NCBI GenBank assembly: GCA_016165875.1
Contig: JABBOT010000082.1
Coordinates: 5,259,168 to 5,323,167, forward strand
Direction of reading: 5' to 3'
Origin: Acanthopleura granulata
Taxonomy: Eukaryota > Mollusca > Polyplacophora > Chitonida > Chitonidae
DNA length: 64,000 bases
Both the position numbers and the translations under genes were made by a program. The notes beneath the pieces are model-generated. The model worked only from the letters and a program-made list of their open reading frames with translations, had not been told where the DNA came from and ran no database searches. Positions within the stretch are counted from its first letter, which is position 1; each line of letters begins with the position of its first letter. This document shows, piece by piece, positions 31,925 to 45,500 of this stretch.

Positions 31925-34900
31925 GTTCCTGCGTATGGAACAGCAGCTGACTAATGTTGTTTCGATCTACCACGCACGGTTGTCCGTGACAAGGGCTAAT
32001 GTAAAACCTTTCATGACACTTGTTCCGACTTCGTTCATTTAATCATACCCAAGCCTCTAAACTAAATAAATAAACGCACATCAAATGGATTGTGTTAAAA
32101 GGAGGGCGGATTGACACATGGAGCACTAGATATAAGTGGTTATCCAGCATCGGAGTCATTTGGGGGCACGCAAAACCTGACATTCCCTGGGTCCATTTGC
32201 ACCTTCACGGAAACAGGAAGTCCGATGGCCCTACTGTTGAGAAGACCCAGCCGTTCGGACTCTGTCGTCAACCTAACAGCGCAAGCGGATACAATAGACC
32301 GCTAAAGTCACAAACTCAAGTCGGAGAAAACAGTCCGTTAAATTCTCATAGGTGATGTGAACATATATTTATTTTTGGGTACAATGAAATACTGGAGAAA
32401 TAAATACAGCTAAAGTCAATTATTCTTCAAAGAGGTTCATTTTGGGTTCAGCATAAAATATTTAGTTTTATTTATAATTATTTGTTGATGTCACCTTTTG
32501 CGTTTTTCACTCTATGAGCATCTTTGAGAATTTTCTATTGATACGACAGTGATCTATTTTGGGTACTGGTAGAGCAATCCGGAATACTCACAGTAAATCT
32601 CGAAAACCTTGAGTCTTTGAGTTTAGACTCTGGTTAACCGTTAAAATCACTCGTAATTTGGTTTCATGGTTGAACATACCGGATGTTGCAATATTCACTG
32701 TTAAGTATTTTGTGTTTAAGCTTATGAGCAAGTTCATGTATAACATCATGGCCGAGAACCACCCTTGTCATTCTATGTCCTCTTGCTTGTTATATTCATA
32801 CAGAACCCCTGAGGAAACATTTCCTTCATATTTATAATTATGCAAAAATATATAGTTTGTCTTCTCTGTTACCACAAACAGACCAACTACGTTTTGTTTT
32901 ATATAAATATAAAAGAGATGGATACGTCCGCATAGGAGCTGTCTGTAATGCTTTACGTGTAGCTCGTCTGCTCTTCTATGTGGCAGTTGTAGATGGTTGC
33001 TAACGTATTCTCCACACCCGGAAAATAGCCTTTTTTCTGCACAGTACCTTTTGTGAATGGTTTACTGCAAGATCACAAAGACACTGTTGTTTGACCTTGA
33101 CTTCATGCCAGGATGAATGAGTTCGTCAGTCACTGCTGGGTTTGACCTTTATGTATTATGAGGACTGAATCTCTTTGAAGGGATTTAATGTCTTCCTGCT
33201 TGTTGACATTTGCCATTTGTCTGAAAGGTGAATGAAGGTTGAGCAGGTCTGTTCGTATCCAAAAGACCGTTGATCTGCACGGTTGTAATGTACACAATGT
33301 CGTGGGTGGATCGTTGTAGGAGTCTGACATATCGGTTAACCGCATTCCCTCATATAGGGTCGCTTGGTACATAAACAAAACATATTATGAAACAGAATCT
33401 GATAAATTCGACGGCTATAAAGTTAGACTGACAAGCTGTGTGCGTCACCACGTATCCACCATGGGTAGTAGTTTAGAGTGAACTACAGCACAGTGTTCTT
33501 TTCTTGTGATGTAAACATCACGCTATTTGTGAAACATAAAAAAGAAACAAAAAACAAAAAACAAACCAGCCCAAAAAAATCACCTAAGTACGTTCCTTTC
33601 TAAATGAGAAACGAATACGTTCACGTGTGTTCACATGTGCCATTTTAATAGTAGAAATAAAAAATCAAAGATGAAAGACGAAGATGAAATCAACGGCTAC
33701 CTCCAAGGCATGCCTGTAGCATCGTTAGCCGAGGAAATTAGAGTGCACGGAGTTAACTACTATTCTTCGCAAAATACATGACAAATCTGCTGACTTACAG
33801 AGAGGGCCACTTAAGTATATCTTTTTCGAATGATTGTTGTTAAACAAGAATAACTCAGAGGTGCAATGAATCTTTACTGATATGGGCACAATACTATCAT
33901 GTTCTGTCCAGTCGAGACACTCTCAGCCCTGCGACTCCGTACTTGAAAAGAGTAGCATACGGGAGATCGTGTCTCTAACATTGTTCAATGAGGTTCACAC
34001 ATTGTGTATTAAGTTTGTGGATGCTAAGAAACATTTCTAATTCACGCTAAACCACAAAACTTCACAAATAATAACACAAATAATAACCTTAATCAGATTT
34101 CCTGGTTGCAAATGTGTCACAAATGTTCACCTGGGTAAACATTTTTGACCATCGTGGATGACAACCATGGTACCGATTCTTTAATCAAGATAATGACTAT
34201 TGCAGAGGATGTGATTTCCTGTGCTCCATAATAAATCAAGTTCAGCAAACTACCTTCATTGCACAAAAGGACATATTTATGGGTTCGGATACTGGGGAAG
34301 GTGCCATCTAAAAGACTAGTAAACAACAGGAAAATCGATATGTCTGGCCGACCCGTGTTGATGTCGTGCATAATGAATGAAAAATACATGGCCATGGCGA
34401 AACCTTACTAGTAGTGTATTGCAATCTTGCGTGCGCCAATATAAGCCTGTCTACGCCTGTCTTATCCCATAGCATTAACCTTTATAACGATACTTTGAAC
34501 TCTGTTGATATTGTCTATTATTTGATGTGTCATATAAAGTAGACCCCCAGGACAGCCCTTCTCCCATGTTTCTATGGCTTGACTGACAGTCGGGATGTAT
34601 CGGTATCGAACAAAGTTATCTGAAATAATAGCCATGGTATGGCATTGAAGAGGAGACAATACACAATTTCCGTAATTGGTGAGCTTAATAAAACAAACAA
34701 ACTGATGTATACTTTAAACCAAATGGACCGGGAATGTGGCGGGACAAGCCGGTTGAATGATGCCCTGATGTTGGTTAATTGGTCACGAGAGAATTGTGAT
34801 GCCAAGGTTGCTCATAAATCAGACATCTTTGTTGCTATGTTCCCACAGGCAGTAATGGCAGCTGACGCCTGCTTGTATTTTATGCATACACGTGTAATTG

Positions 34901-36630
34901 ACTTCTATATCTAGATTTTCTTTCCTTTCATATAGGTAAAAGGATAATTTTCTTGTGTTAGACTAAACGTGAATACATTTTTGAGTCAGAGGTTTCATGG
35001 GTTATATGCCAGAATTGGTCCATATTTTAAAATCCCATTGTCAGAAGCAACAATACCTTTACATTCATTGCATGTTAAATCGATAACTAGCAGTTTGGCT
35101 TTTCAGTGCGATAATTTTTACCAGAATATTACCAAAGCATTCTTCACATTCCGGTAACTGAAATCTGGAGGCATGTTTTTTACTTCATTTTCCTTCCATC
35201 TATTTGCAACTATCCTTGGCTTTGTCTATTTGTCTATATCACCGCTTATGGTCGCTGTGATGCAAGCTGTTAATGTGCAACATATAAATTCTGCAAGCAA
35301 CGCTGAATCGTCAGACACTCTGCAGGATTTCACATAACGCCCCTCCAAACATCTACCTAGAATCAGTCAATTATATTTTAATCAGGGCTGTATCAATGTC
35401 AGCTGAAAACACCACCGAATGGCTTTTGGCCATTGTAGTCATTGCATGGGAGGCAACTCTGCCAGGCTAATAGCATTGTAATTACAGTGGGTTGACATAG
35501 CTACAGTAGATGCAGAGTTCAGCTGACTGTACCTAGCAGTGCGATGCTGTTCATCTCAAAGCTACATCTGATCTCTTGTCTGAGATTCAGTTCTTCTAAA
35601 CAGGAAAGAACTTTTGAAGGATATCGAATTCCATAACATAATTACTGGATTTTTCTTGCAAACGTTAAGCATTGGTTAAAAATGAACCTACATGCATTTT
35701 TACACGGTGACGAATTTCACTGTGTGCACCCCACGGGTTAAAGCTTTTCCAGTGGTCTTGTCATTCACTCGTTGATATCATCACATAAATATGCACGTAT
35801 GACCCAGCCATGCCAACTTCAGACGAAATTGGTACTCTGATTTCCATCATCCTTAAGCCTCATCGCTAAGTACGATGTTCTGAAGTAAGACGTAAAACCC
35901 CGACGGTCACCGATGCAATGTGTAATTAAAATATATCATGGCACGATATTTGTGTTTTATTTTATTTTAACAGCATATTATTCGCAAATTCTCCACATTT
36001 AAGAACCCTAAGCTATAAGTTCAAATTAACTTGTTTCAACCACGTCTAAGAACGTACTTTTGACACTATTAGACAATTTAGGTTTAAAGCATTCGTGTTG
36101 AGAGAGAAAATGAAAGCCATATAGTCATCCAAGTGGGTTTCCACACATGACGCTGTACAACTATTTTGTTGAAGTATCAATCAGTGAGGTAGATGGCTAC
36201 TACAGCCCCTACATTTCCAATCAAGCGGAAGTGCCTCGCTAGCTTTTCAGTGTGATGTATATGCTTTAAAAATGTAGTGCTATACTGAGTATTACTTGTA
36301 TCACCCACTAGTTCCTTAGGGTTTTGATACTTGAAAGTTCAGAGTTTATCGATTGTTTATGTTGTTTGAATTTATCAATGGACAAATTTATACCAAGTAC
36401 CTGTGGGAATGGCTACTCAGACGCACAGTTCTGGCTATTACTTCGCCATTTTTCTTTACATGGAATGTGTGAGGTTTAAGTCTTCATGTGTTCCCGGTGG
36501 TAAAATTTGAAGTACATATTGGAAATTAAAAAGAAACAGCATTGACAAGATTAGAGTCTCATTTTCAAGTAATCAGTGGGTTTGTTCACATTCTCAGTAA
36601 GTAGCCTTCTAACTGGCACCGTTTTATGAA
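31925..36630. other. Unrecognised non-coding stretch
   Basis: No gene is supported. Short open frames at 32092-32355 and 32111-32305 overlap in two frames and lack motifs. An A/C-rich run (AAAAAGAAACAAAAAACAAA, about 33539) is low-complexity. The rest is unique AT-rich DNA. Confidence 0.5.
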
Positions 36631-36808
36631 GTGGAATTGCGAATAACGAGTGGCTGAAGTGGAATTACGAATAGTGGATGTGGAATTACGAATAACGAGT
36701 AGTGGCAATGGAACTACGTATAACGCATATTGGAAGTGTTACGAGTAACGGATGGCGGAAGTGGAATTACGAATAACGAGTTGTGTAAGGGAATTATGAA
36801 TAGCGTGT
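36631..36808. repeat. Minisatellite, 21-30 bp units
   Basis: The core GTGGAATTACGAATAACGAG appears in six to seven variant units starting at about 36631, 36659, 36680, 36708, 36736, 36761 and 36788. The unequal unit lengths (21, 28, 28-30 bp) come from a variable spacer such as TGGCTGAA or TAGTGGCAAT. Confidence 0.88.
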
Positions 36809-36809
36809 A

Positions 36810-39800
36810 GATTTAATGCTTCGAAAAATATCGGTTTCATGTGCGACACTTTATATACTTGCATTCAGTGATACACTCAATTGTAATTAAGGAAAACATT
36901 TAAGTAAAGCATGTGTGGAATATCAGGGTTTCTCGCAATGTAAAGCGAACAGGTTCGTTACCAGACATTTGCTGACAGATGAGACAGCTCTGAAGCACAT
37001 CCGCCTCTGTTCTTCATGCACAAGTCAGTCATTGCTCAAACTAACACAATTTTCGACGTGATCTGAAATGACGGTATTTCTGTTAAACGTAACGCTACAT
37101 CTGAAATTTTTCAGCAACATCGTGACAGAGGAATGCGCATGAGGTCGTGAAAAACACCCTGACATAAAAATTGCACCTCACAAAATGTGACCTGTTGTGT
37201 ACAGCTGAGGGATTGTTGCGGTCGATGAAAAAAGAAACAACAATGTTCTTTCAAACCATGAAAGATGGACTTCTTATTTTAGCCGGCAGGCGTGTGCTAA
37301 TTGAAATGGACAGAGGTTGTGTGGTATTTTGACAGGTCAGTATAGCATAGTGGTAGAGATTGATATACAGAGCTGTATTTTTGGTGAGACGATTTGCAAG
37401 CTGCTGTCAATGGATGGCAGAGCCTGACAAATTTCTGCGTGTATATCATGAATAATTCAGAGCCGGCAGAGCTGTTGTGAGCCGCTGTCCTAAGAGGGAT
37501 CCAAAGACTTTCAGCCATCCCTAGCTCCATTCGCCAGACATTTAATTTCCTGAACCAAATTTAGAACAGGGAAGTGGTCGTCAGGGCATGAAATCTGGCT
37601 TCTTTCCTTGTTATTGCCACATTTACCGGCAGTTGTTTATCACAGATTAAAGATTAGAAAGGAAACCAAGGTCACAAATGACCGACATTGGAACGAGAGA
37701 AATTCTAGCATAAAAAGCAATTCCCAAGACGGTAATGATAATATTTATGTTCTAATGGCTCGTGTTGTTATGACAAAGAGCCTGTGAGAAAAATGACAGA
37801 ACCTCCGTTCAATATCACCAGCATTAATAAGGAGCAGACACTCCGGCCAGTGATGAAAATATTATCTTCAGTGTAAAAGGCCAGTGACTTTATTATATCT
37901 GTGGAAGGAAGAGAAAGGACCAATCACATTTTGTATGAGGTTACTATCAAAACGGATTTCGAAAACAAATAACCTGAATGAAAGCTGAACAGAACTACAA
38001 TTCATGATAAAACCACAAGGAGTCCCTAACCTTTCTCCAGACAAGGGCACTATATATCTATGGAACCTTTCCATTCTTAGGCTGAGAATAGACGTGAGCT
38101 GGGTCTTAGTCGTCGTGTGACATATAGATTCATCTCAGGCAGGAATGAACCAGTATGAAATATGGGTCCCCGGAGCTAGAGCAGTAGTGTACTCAGTGAG
38201 GGGTATATACACACTTCTGGGACCGACCGGGAAACCGCAAGTCCTGTCAAGACAGTGTAGACTTCACTCTGACGGCTAATGTTTTATTATACCACCCCAG
38301 TCCAGCAAACGTGTTATTTGAAAGACTCATTTGGGGCTGGTTAAATTTTACACAAAGCTGCCGTATGGATTAATAATTCACTTGGAAATACTTTTAATCT
38401 TGGTGCATTGTCATTGCTCTTAAATGAATAACTGGAGAAGTCGTATTATAGATAATAAAATAACAAGTAGGTCTAGATGTATGGGCGTATGAAATGCCAC
38501 CTTGGAAATAATCTTATCGCTCAATGCCACCGATCTTATTTTGATATTTCTTCACACTGCCAAAGACAGAAATTTAATCATCTGTTAACCAATGCCACTG
38601 TACTAAAAGACACGTCTTTTTATGGCAAGAGTTTCATAAAATAGAATTAAATCATTAACTAGGTTATTTTACCTAGCACGGATCGACATGATCGACAAAA
38701 CATTTCCTGACAACGAGGCAAAGCAGACTGACTCGTAAACTCTACTTTTAGTGAAAGTTTCCTGATTCTAGTTCTTCATCAAACTGCTGCCGTTGTTTAC
38801 AATATTTCCATGTGTAAAATATGTTTATTATTTTAGTAGGTAAAACACCGTACCATAAACCGATGTGACGAGAGGGTGATATCATATAAAACGTACATCT
38901 CCTTGATTGAATTCCAAGCCGGAGTTCTGATAACCTGAAACGGAGCTGTTATCTCCAATGCCACATGATATCTTTTGGGATCGATTCGAACAGACATGTA
39001 CCAAAGAAAACACAATACACTTCGTCAGTTCACCAGGGATTTTCACGTCATAAATTTTCTCGGCTCAAGTGGTTTTATCAGAGCTTTCTCGTGAAGACAA
39101 CTTCCGGCGTGGAGTTGAGGTGTCCACACCTGTGACTTTCCGCCAATCGATACAGCATCAGCGTAGCGCGGTTACCTATATTGTAAGCTGGTCGGCGTAT
39201 TGCTAGTACTCTGCCACTGGGTCCATGACACGCTCGTGGGGCAGCACTTTAAATATTTCATTAGTGAAAGAATATGTCAAACAAGTGCATAGACATGTTT
39301 GAAGGGTATTGGTAGTTCATAAAACCTTTACGTATAAGATCAAACATGGGAATCTATGAACCGAGGTAATTAAACTTTAAAGTTTCTGCCATATGAGAAG
39401 TCCGATACCACCACTTCTCTTTGACTGACGTGGTATCTGATTGTCTCAATTTGCATAAAAGGTATATTGCATTGTAGTATTTTTACCTAATTCTAGTACT
39501 TCTAAACACTTACATGAATAGTTAGAATAAAAGCCTGAGGTAAACTGACAAGAGACCGGATTTCATGGGTAACGTGTGACCATTTCCCCACTATCACACT
39601 GTCGTTGACGCTCTGGTTTAGCTCTGTGCTGAAGTCTTTTATATTATATCATTATACTAGCATGTAGAAGGGTTGCAGTGAGCAGCACGATGCTACTTTC
39701 TTGTTCATTTCGTGTGGAATCTCTTCAGTTTTCTGCTCACACATGCAGACCAGATGGTCTACACGCAATGCAGATTTCACGATCAGGTTACGGAGTGTTT

Positions 39801-42320
39801 TTAAAGATTTGTTTTCTTTGCGACAGGTAAATTTAGAGTTAATTTGACACACGCAGTCGTTCTCATCTCCATTCTAGAGCCCAGCAGTCAAACCAATTGT
39901 GTACAACGACTGATCCCACAATAATGATCTGAAATATTCTGTAATACATGATACAACAACTTGAAAAATGAATGGGTTGATTACATATCTCTTGTATGCT
40001 GTACAATATTAGAATTATACTTGTTTACAGGAAGAAACCTACAATGAACAGGTCTGATTTGGTGTGTGTATTCATCATACCGATGCCTATCCTGAGTAAA
40101 ATTTTATGACAATCTTAAAGCTGTGCTGGTATGAAGTAACTTGGAAGCAATCGACATTGTCAAGCAAGTATGTAAATGATTTACATAATCCATCTTTAAA
40201 GTATTTAATATGTACGTATCGACTGTGAAAGTTAGGTAGAGGGAATGCGAGATTCTGTGGGACTAGTTAGAGCCGAGTGGCAAACCCCTGGAAATGGCGG
40301 ACGGACTACCGATAAAGCCCAATTCACAGTGAAGCACATGGTTTCCCCCTGTTACGCCGCACTTCTTACGTACTACTTATAATGTTTTTCTACAACACAT
40401 GTAGAAGAGTGTGTGACGTATTCCAAGAGAGAATGAAAAACTTTGGACAGCTTTTTAAAGGCAGGAAGGAGGTCTCCGTCGTTTGCTTTCGTTCTTTTTT
40501 TCTATTTTTAACTTCTGAAGAAATGTTATTTCGTCAAGATAAGATAATTTGTTTATTTCCCGTTCTATTTACGAATTGTTCTCTTATACCACAACGGTTT
40601 TAAGGGCAGAACTGTTTATGTTTTCATTTCAGCCTCTGTTCAGATATTGTATTGGCTGAGCAAGTTAATGCTTTTAATTCCTGTCGCATTCTCGGCTCCG
40701 TACCCATACCATGGGACTAGTTCAAGTCTCAGCAGGGCACGAAATCTCGGCCAGCTTGGTCTTGCCTACCGGGGAAGGTTGTCTCATCTTATAAAGCCCT
40801 CGGTAAATTCGAATGCCCGGACACCAAGTACTGAGACTGCCTGGAATGAAACAGTTTACCAAGTCGACCTTTTTTGCGGCTTAAAACAAGAGTACATCTT
40901 TCCTCTATCCGAATTTAATCATATCAACAGGCAACCTTAATATATCCAGTAATCTCATTCCAGGAATCATCATTTTTCTTCTCTGTTCTTTTCACTTGAG
41001 CCGAAAGGAAAAATGCTTACCTAAGGCAACGATGATATTGCTCTTCTTTTTTCTGCCTGCCTATTTTCAGTCGATTAACCCCTGAAGATGTCGGTCGCTC
41101 TTTGTTCAGTTTTCATTTGGTGGCTAATCATTTCATTTTGGGAACCGGAAGAAAAAATGTTGTTTACTCGAAATATGTGTGTCAGCATGATATGGAAAGA
41201 AACAAAAAGGCGAAAGCACTCAACATTCTGTGTGTCGTGTCTGCTAGTATTAATCCTATTTCGCAGGAAGACGTTGACGAATGAGGCTATAAGCTCTGGT
41301 GACATCGCGCAATGGACAAATGAACGCACGAATTAAAAAAAAAAAGGAATACGCTTTTTTTATTTTATCCAACTTTTCACAAAGAGAAATCATTGATAGA
41401 TTGATTTTTTTAAAGAATACTTTATAGTTCGCTGGGAACCCTTATCATTTCTTCAAGCGTCTGTATTTTCTTTCGGTGAATTGTTTTTTCTCAGGTAAGA
41501 AGTGATTTAGAGCTGTATATAAAGTTGTGCAGCATTTGTTATTTTGAATGTATGGAATTATAATGCTCATGTACAAGCTCATGTTGGTCAAACTTTTATG
41601 TAAGCTTCTTTTACGCTCATGTGGACTTTTATACTCATTTATATTTATACAGCTATATGCTCTTGTAGGCAAACCTCTGAAGGGCTAAAATGTATTTATT
41701 CTCAGCCGTAATACACTCTTATATAAACTGCAACAAGATAACAAGAGGCTGAAATTGCGCACATTGATATGATGTCAGGTGTTTAAAACCGAATGGTGTC
41801 ACCAGTAATATTTAACAGATTTTCCATGCAAATATAAATTGAAAAGATATACCTTTCTGCAGAAAATAAAATATAAAATACAATTAAACGTTGCTAAATT
41901 CTACTACCATGTGTTAACACAACCCGCAAAGCTAAAACCTTGTTAAATTTCGCGTACACACAAAGTCTGATTAGCAATGCCATGTGGCTCTGAAGACATC
42001 ACATCTAAAGTCTCAGGCCAAGTCGATCGAAACATCGCAAATGTTAAATCTGTGTTCGGCCAAGCTAATATCGTGCTAGACAAGACAGTCATTTCTTGAA
42101 GTAATCCGTCTAGGCCACTGTACAATCTGGATTACATCGTGTCGTTACACGGGTCGGTGTGTGCTTTTTTGTAAGGTTTCTGGCTAAAAGTTCTTGTGGG
42201 AATGGAACGCGTGATCAAAACGACTGTTGTCAAGTCCGATTATAGTCGTGATCGCAATTAATACAAAATCCTGTTCTTAGGTATCAACATTTACTGATGT
42301 TTATGTTTAAAGTGTTTTCA
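36810..42320. other. Unrecognised stretch with one dispersed repeat copy
   Basis: No gene is supported. A region at about 39085-39245 is less AT-rich than its surroundings but has no open frame or motif. A frame at 40647-40940 begins with a hydrophobic, signal-like MYWLSKLMLLIPVAFSA, but its first codon is TTG and nothing else supports it. The segment 39505-39600 is one copy of the dispersed repeat described separately. Confidence 0.5.
39505..39605 (+). repeat. Dispersed repeat, copy 1
   Basis: AAACACTTACATGAATAGTT, then AGAATAAAAGCCT, GGATTTCATGGGTAACGTGT and GACCATTTCCCC correspond to 44297-44385, where the same order occurs (AAACACCCACATCAACAGTT, AGAATAAAACCCT, GGTTTCACTGGAAACGTGTG). Identity is moderate. 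The family is not recognised. Confidence 0.55.
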
Positions 42321-42555
42321 GGGGCCTCCTTGCCCAAGTGGGTTAGCGCGATCGCTGTGAGTTCAAGTCCAGCTGATAATGGCTTCAGCACCGGCCGCAC
42401 GTGGAATGGTCCACCAGTAGCCTGTGGATGGCCGTGGGTTTCCCTCGGGTTCATCCCGGTTTCCTCCCACCATAATATTGGCCGTAATGGTATAAGTGAA
42501 ATATTTTTGGGTACGTCGTAAAAGACCAATCAGATAAACAAATAAATAAACGGCT
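42321..42555 (+). repeat. Full-length tRNA-headed SINE
   Basis: This is the best copy of the family. It starts GGGGCCTCCTTGCCCAAGTG with an A-box-like CCAAGTGGGTTAGCG. A B-box-like GAGTTCAAGTCCAGC follows 22 bp later. The body is CCGTGGGTTTCCCTCGGG, CCCGGTTTCCTCCCACC, ATAATATTGGCCG and GTATAAGTGAAATATTTTTG, and the tail is CAAATAAATAAA. The two boxes are the internal RNA polymerase III promoter expected of tRNA-derived SINEs. Overlapping open frames on both strands are shadows of it. Confidence 0.88.
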
Positions 42556-45500
42556 TTCTTCACCATCTCTAGTGAGTTGTGTGTTGCCCATGGAACATGG
42601 GAATAAGGGAACGTAGAGGGAGGAGAGGGGTATACGTAAATTGAAAAAACTTCTTGGAATGTTTTCTGTGCTCCAAGACAGATTTCGTACGTGGTTACAA
42701 TCATATTGCAGGGGTGTGATATTGCACATATTTTACACTGTCGGAAAAATACAGAAACAAGTGCAAGCGACAAAGACTTTCATTTTCGTATTGTTTCAAG
42801 CGAGTCAGGCGTATCGTCTGTTAATATTGATCGGTTCTGTTATACAGAAATGAGTACTGATAGAAACCAGGACGGCCAATGATCAAGAAAAAGGCAAACA
42901 AATGCAAGGAAATATACATGCTCTATATTTTGGATCACTTACTACAAGCGATATGCCGTTCGTCTCCAATGGATGTGGGGAGTAGTCGGTGTCTCTCTAA
43001 AGCATTAACAGGCCAAATCACAGGGGAAATTAAATGGGTGTTGGTCCTTTTATCTGATTTAACTGAATTATTTGGGCGGTGGAAGCCAATGGGGGACATT
43101 GGCGAGAAACCAAAGAATATCTAAGTACCAAAGAATTTCTGTGTGCTAAGAGGATAAAGTCGTCTGAATTGTTTTGTTATAGCTATTATCCAAAGCTACA
43201 GAAAGTGGCAATTGACAATAGCGTCATCATGATTTTCTTGTCGACTGACTTTGAAAAACTATATTTGGCTACAGGCTCAAGGGATTCGTAATTCAGGAAG
43301 CATGTTAATGTGTGGTGTGGATGTCGTGAGGTGTACGCCTACCTCCACGGTAACTGGTAAATGAAATTGTGTGAGCAACGAGTAGGGTAATAGATAACAT
43401 AGATGAGCCTTCAGAGATTGTCACTTTCATAGTTCAAGTGTGTCCGTGAGATACATATAAGTCAGAGATATTATTCCAAATGTCATTGAGAACGCAAAAA
43501 TAATAGCACACTGAGGGCAACAACAAAGAATGAAGTGTCCCCTTGTGCGGAAGACAGATTCTCCACACAATAAAGCTCCCGCATTTAGCTGATGTGGTGT
43601 TTAAGGGCGATCTTATCAGCGAAACTTCCCACTTGCAGTTTATGGCCTTCATTTTCCGTCTTCAGTTCGTTGATAACATACCCTTTTGCTAGCGTTAGAT
43701 ACGTTAAACAATAAGTCGTTCCTATCCTTTACCCTGATCTGGTTACACGTTTACCATCATGGTATTACCCGCCAGGTAGTTTCAATATATTCTTTTCACA
43801 TTTGAAGCGATTTAAGAAAGAGAACAAAGAGAAAAAAAAGATCAACTCAGGTGGAGTTTTAAATGATTTTGCGCACAATTAACCCACTAATGTTTGCCAT
43901 ACAATAAGTATGTTAAGCACATGACACATTATGCCGGTTTACCAGAAGAAATTTTCCTCTATTGAGGTTGCGTAGTACATACATCTCTGTCACAATTAGA
44001 CGTCATTACTGCAGGAACCGTACGCATATCAGACAACTTAAATCAAATGAAAAGATTCCGGAAAGAAAACATATATAGGGGAAATCAAATAGCCCCAAGG
44101 TTTCGTTTTTCCTTTATATTCCAACCACGGGATCTCCCTCCTAATAGCAGCCAGCATGTTGTCTTAGGTTTTTTTTTGTTTTGTTTTCGAGGCTTGATCT
44201 AAGTAAAGGTTTTATTAAGGTTCCTCCCTCCTCTTAGGACCTGTAATGCATATTAAATATATTTCATGTGGTGACAACACAGCATTTAAACACCCACATC
44301 AACAGTTAGAATAAAACCCTAACTGAGGTGTATTGATAAGAAGCAGGGTTTCACTGGAAACGTGTGATAATTTGCCCTCGCTGGTCTGGTTTTACTATAC
44401 TCTACTCACCTTTACAGTCTCACACTGATCACCACAAAAGCTTATGCGTGTTTATGTAACGCGAAACAAATCTCGCCAGCTTACACCCGTCTATTGTGCG
44501 TGACTGATTAACCCACATGTTTACATGCGCGGAAGTCGTGAACACCAGACGGCTCAAAAGACCACAAAAGTCCAAAGCCAAAATGACTTGACGTCAGTTT
44601 CTTGCAGGATCAAAGCCGCAACTGTGGGTAGCAGACTCGCATAAATTAACTAGACAAACTGATCAATAACAATATTCTATGAGGGTGGTCACTGTACCAC
44701 CAAATGAAGCCATGAGTGTCGAAATGTTGCTGGAGAAATGTGTTCGCGTAAATCATACAGCCAGTCGGCTCTCTATCCCTCGTTTCCAATGTCTTTGAAG
44801 CAAAAAGCGTCTGCACCCTGCCAGTGTGCTCGGAATCAGACACGTTTAAATCACGCTTTGTCTTGTTTTGTTTCTTTTTCTGCCAGAGACCTCAGGCAGT
44901 CTTTTATCACCACAGTGCACATTGATTTACGAGGCATAAAGCGCTGACTGCGAGAGTTAAGCTAAGTTTAGGCAAGGTTTATGGTGCATCATTTTCTGTG
45001 AGGGGGTCCGACTCATAATCTTGGCTAGTTTCGTGAGATCTCGTCTGGCCTGCGCTACAGACAAAGCGTGTGGGGGACAATCTCACAACGATACTATTGA
45101 AACTTTGGAATACATAAAAAAGCATTCACATGACGTCATTGAACAATGAATGTCCGCGACAGTTTTCTCCTAGTACAGCTGTTAACATAGATAAGAACGC
45201 GATCCTGTACGGGTTTATTTACCGCAAGGCTAAAGAGAAATTCCCGTTGACCAGGTCATACGTAGATACACATTACATCCTACCTTGTAACACATAGGAA
45301 AACAGGTAGGCTCCTCTGCACAGTCAATCGGCAGAGAACCAATCAAAATTTAGAGATGGAGTGTATGTTACCATTTCCTTGAGACAGTTCGATCGCAAGG
45401 GAAACGACACAAAAAGAGCCAAGGTAAGCTCGCATCTACAGGCAGCCAAGCACATAAAACAGCAGCCAGAGCTGGAGTTGACCACACGGCAGAATACGTT

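Noticed and set aside
40647..40940. Possible secreted protein with a signal-like start
   Set aside because: The frame begins with TTG, there is no upstream ATG, and an acceptor-like CAG just before it is not enough to call an exon.
42284..42773. Overlapping open frames around 42.3-42.8 kb on both strands (up to 136 codons)
   Set aside because: They cover the full-length SINE and its flank in several frames at once. They are repeat shadows.
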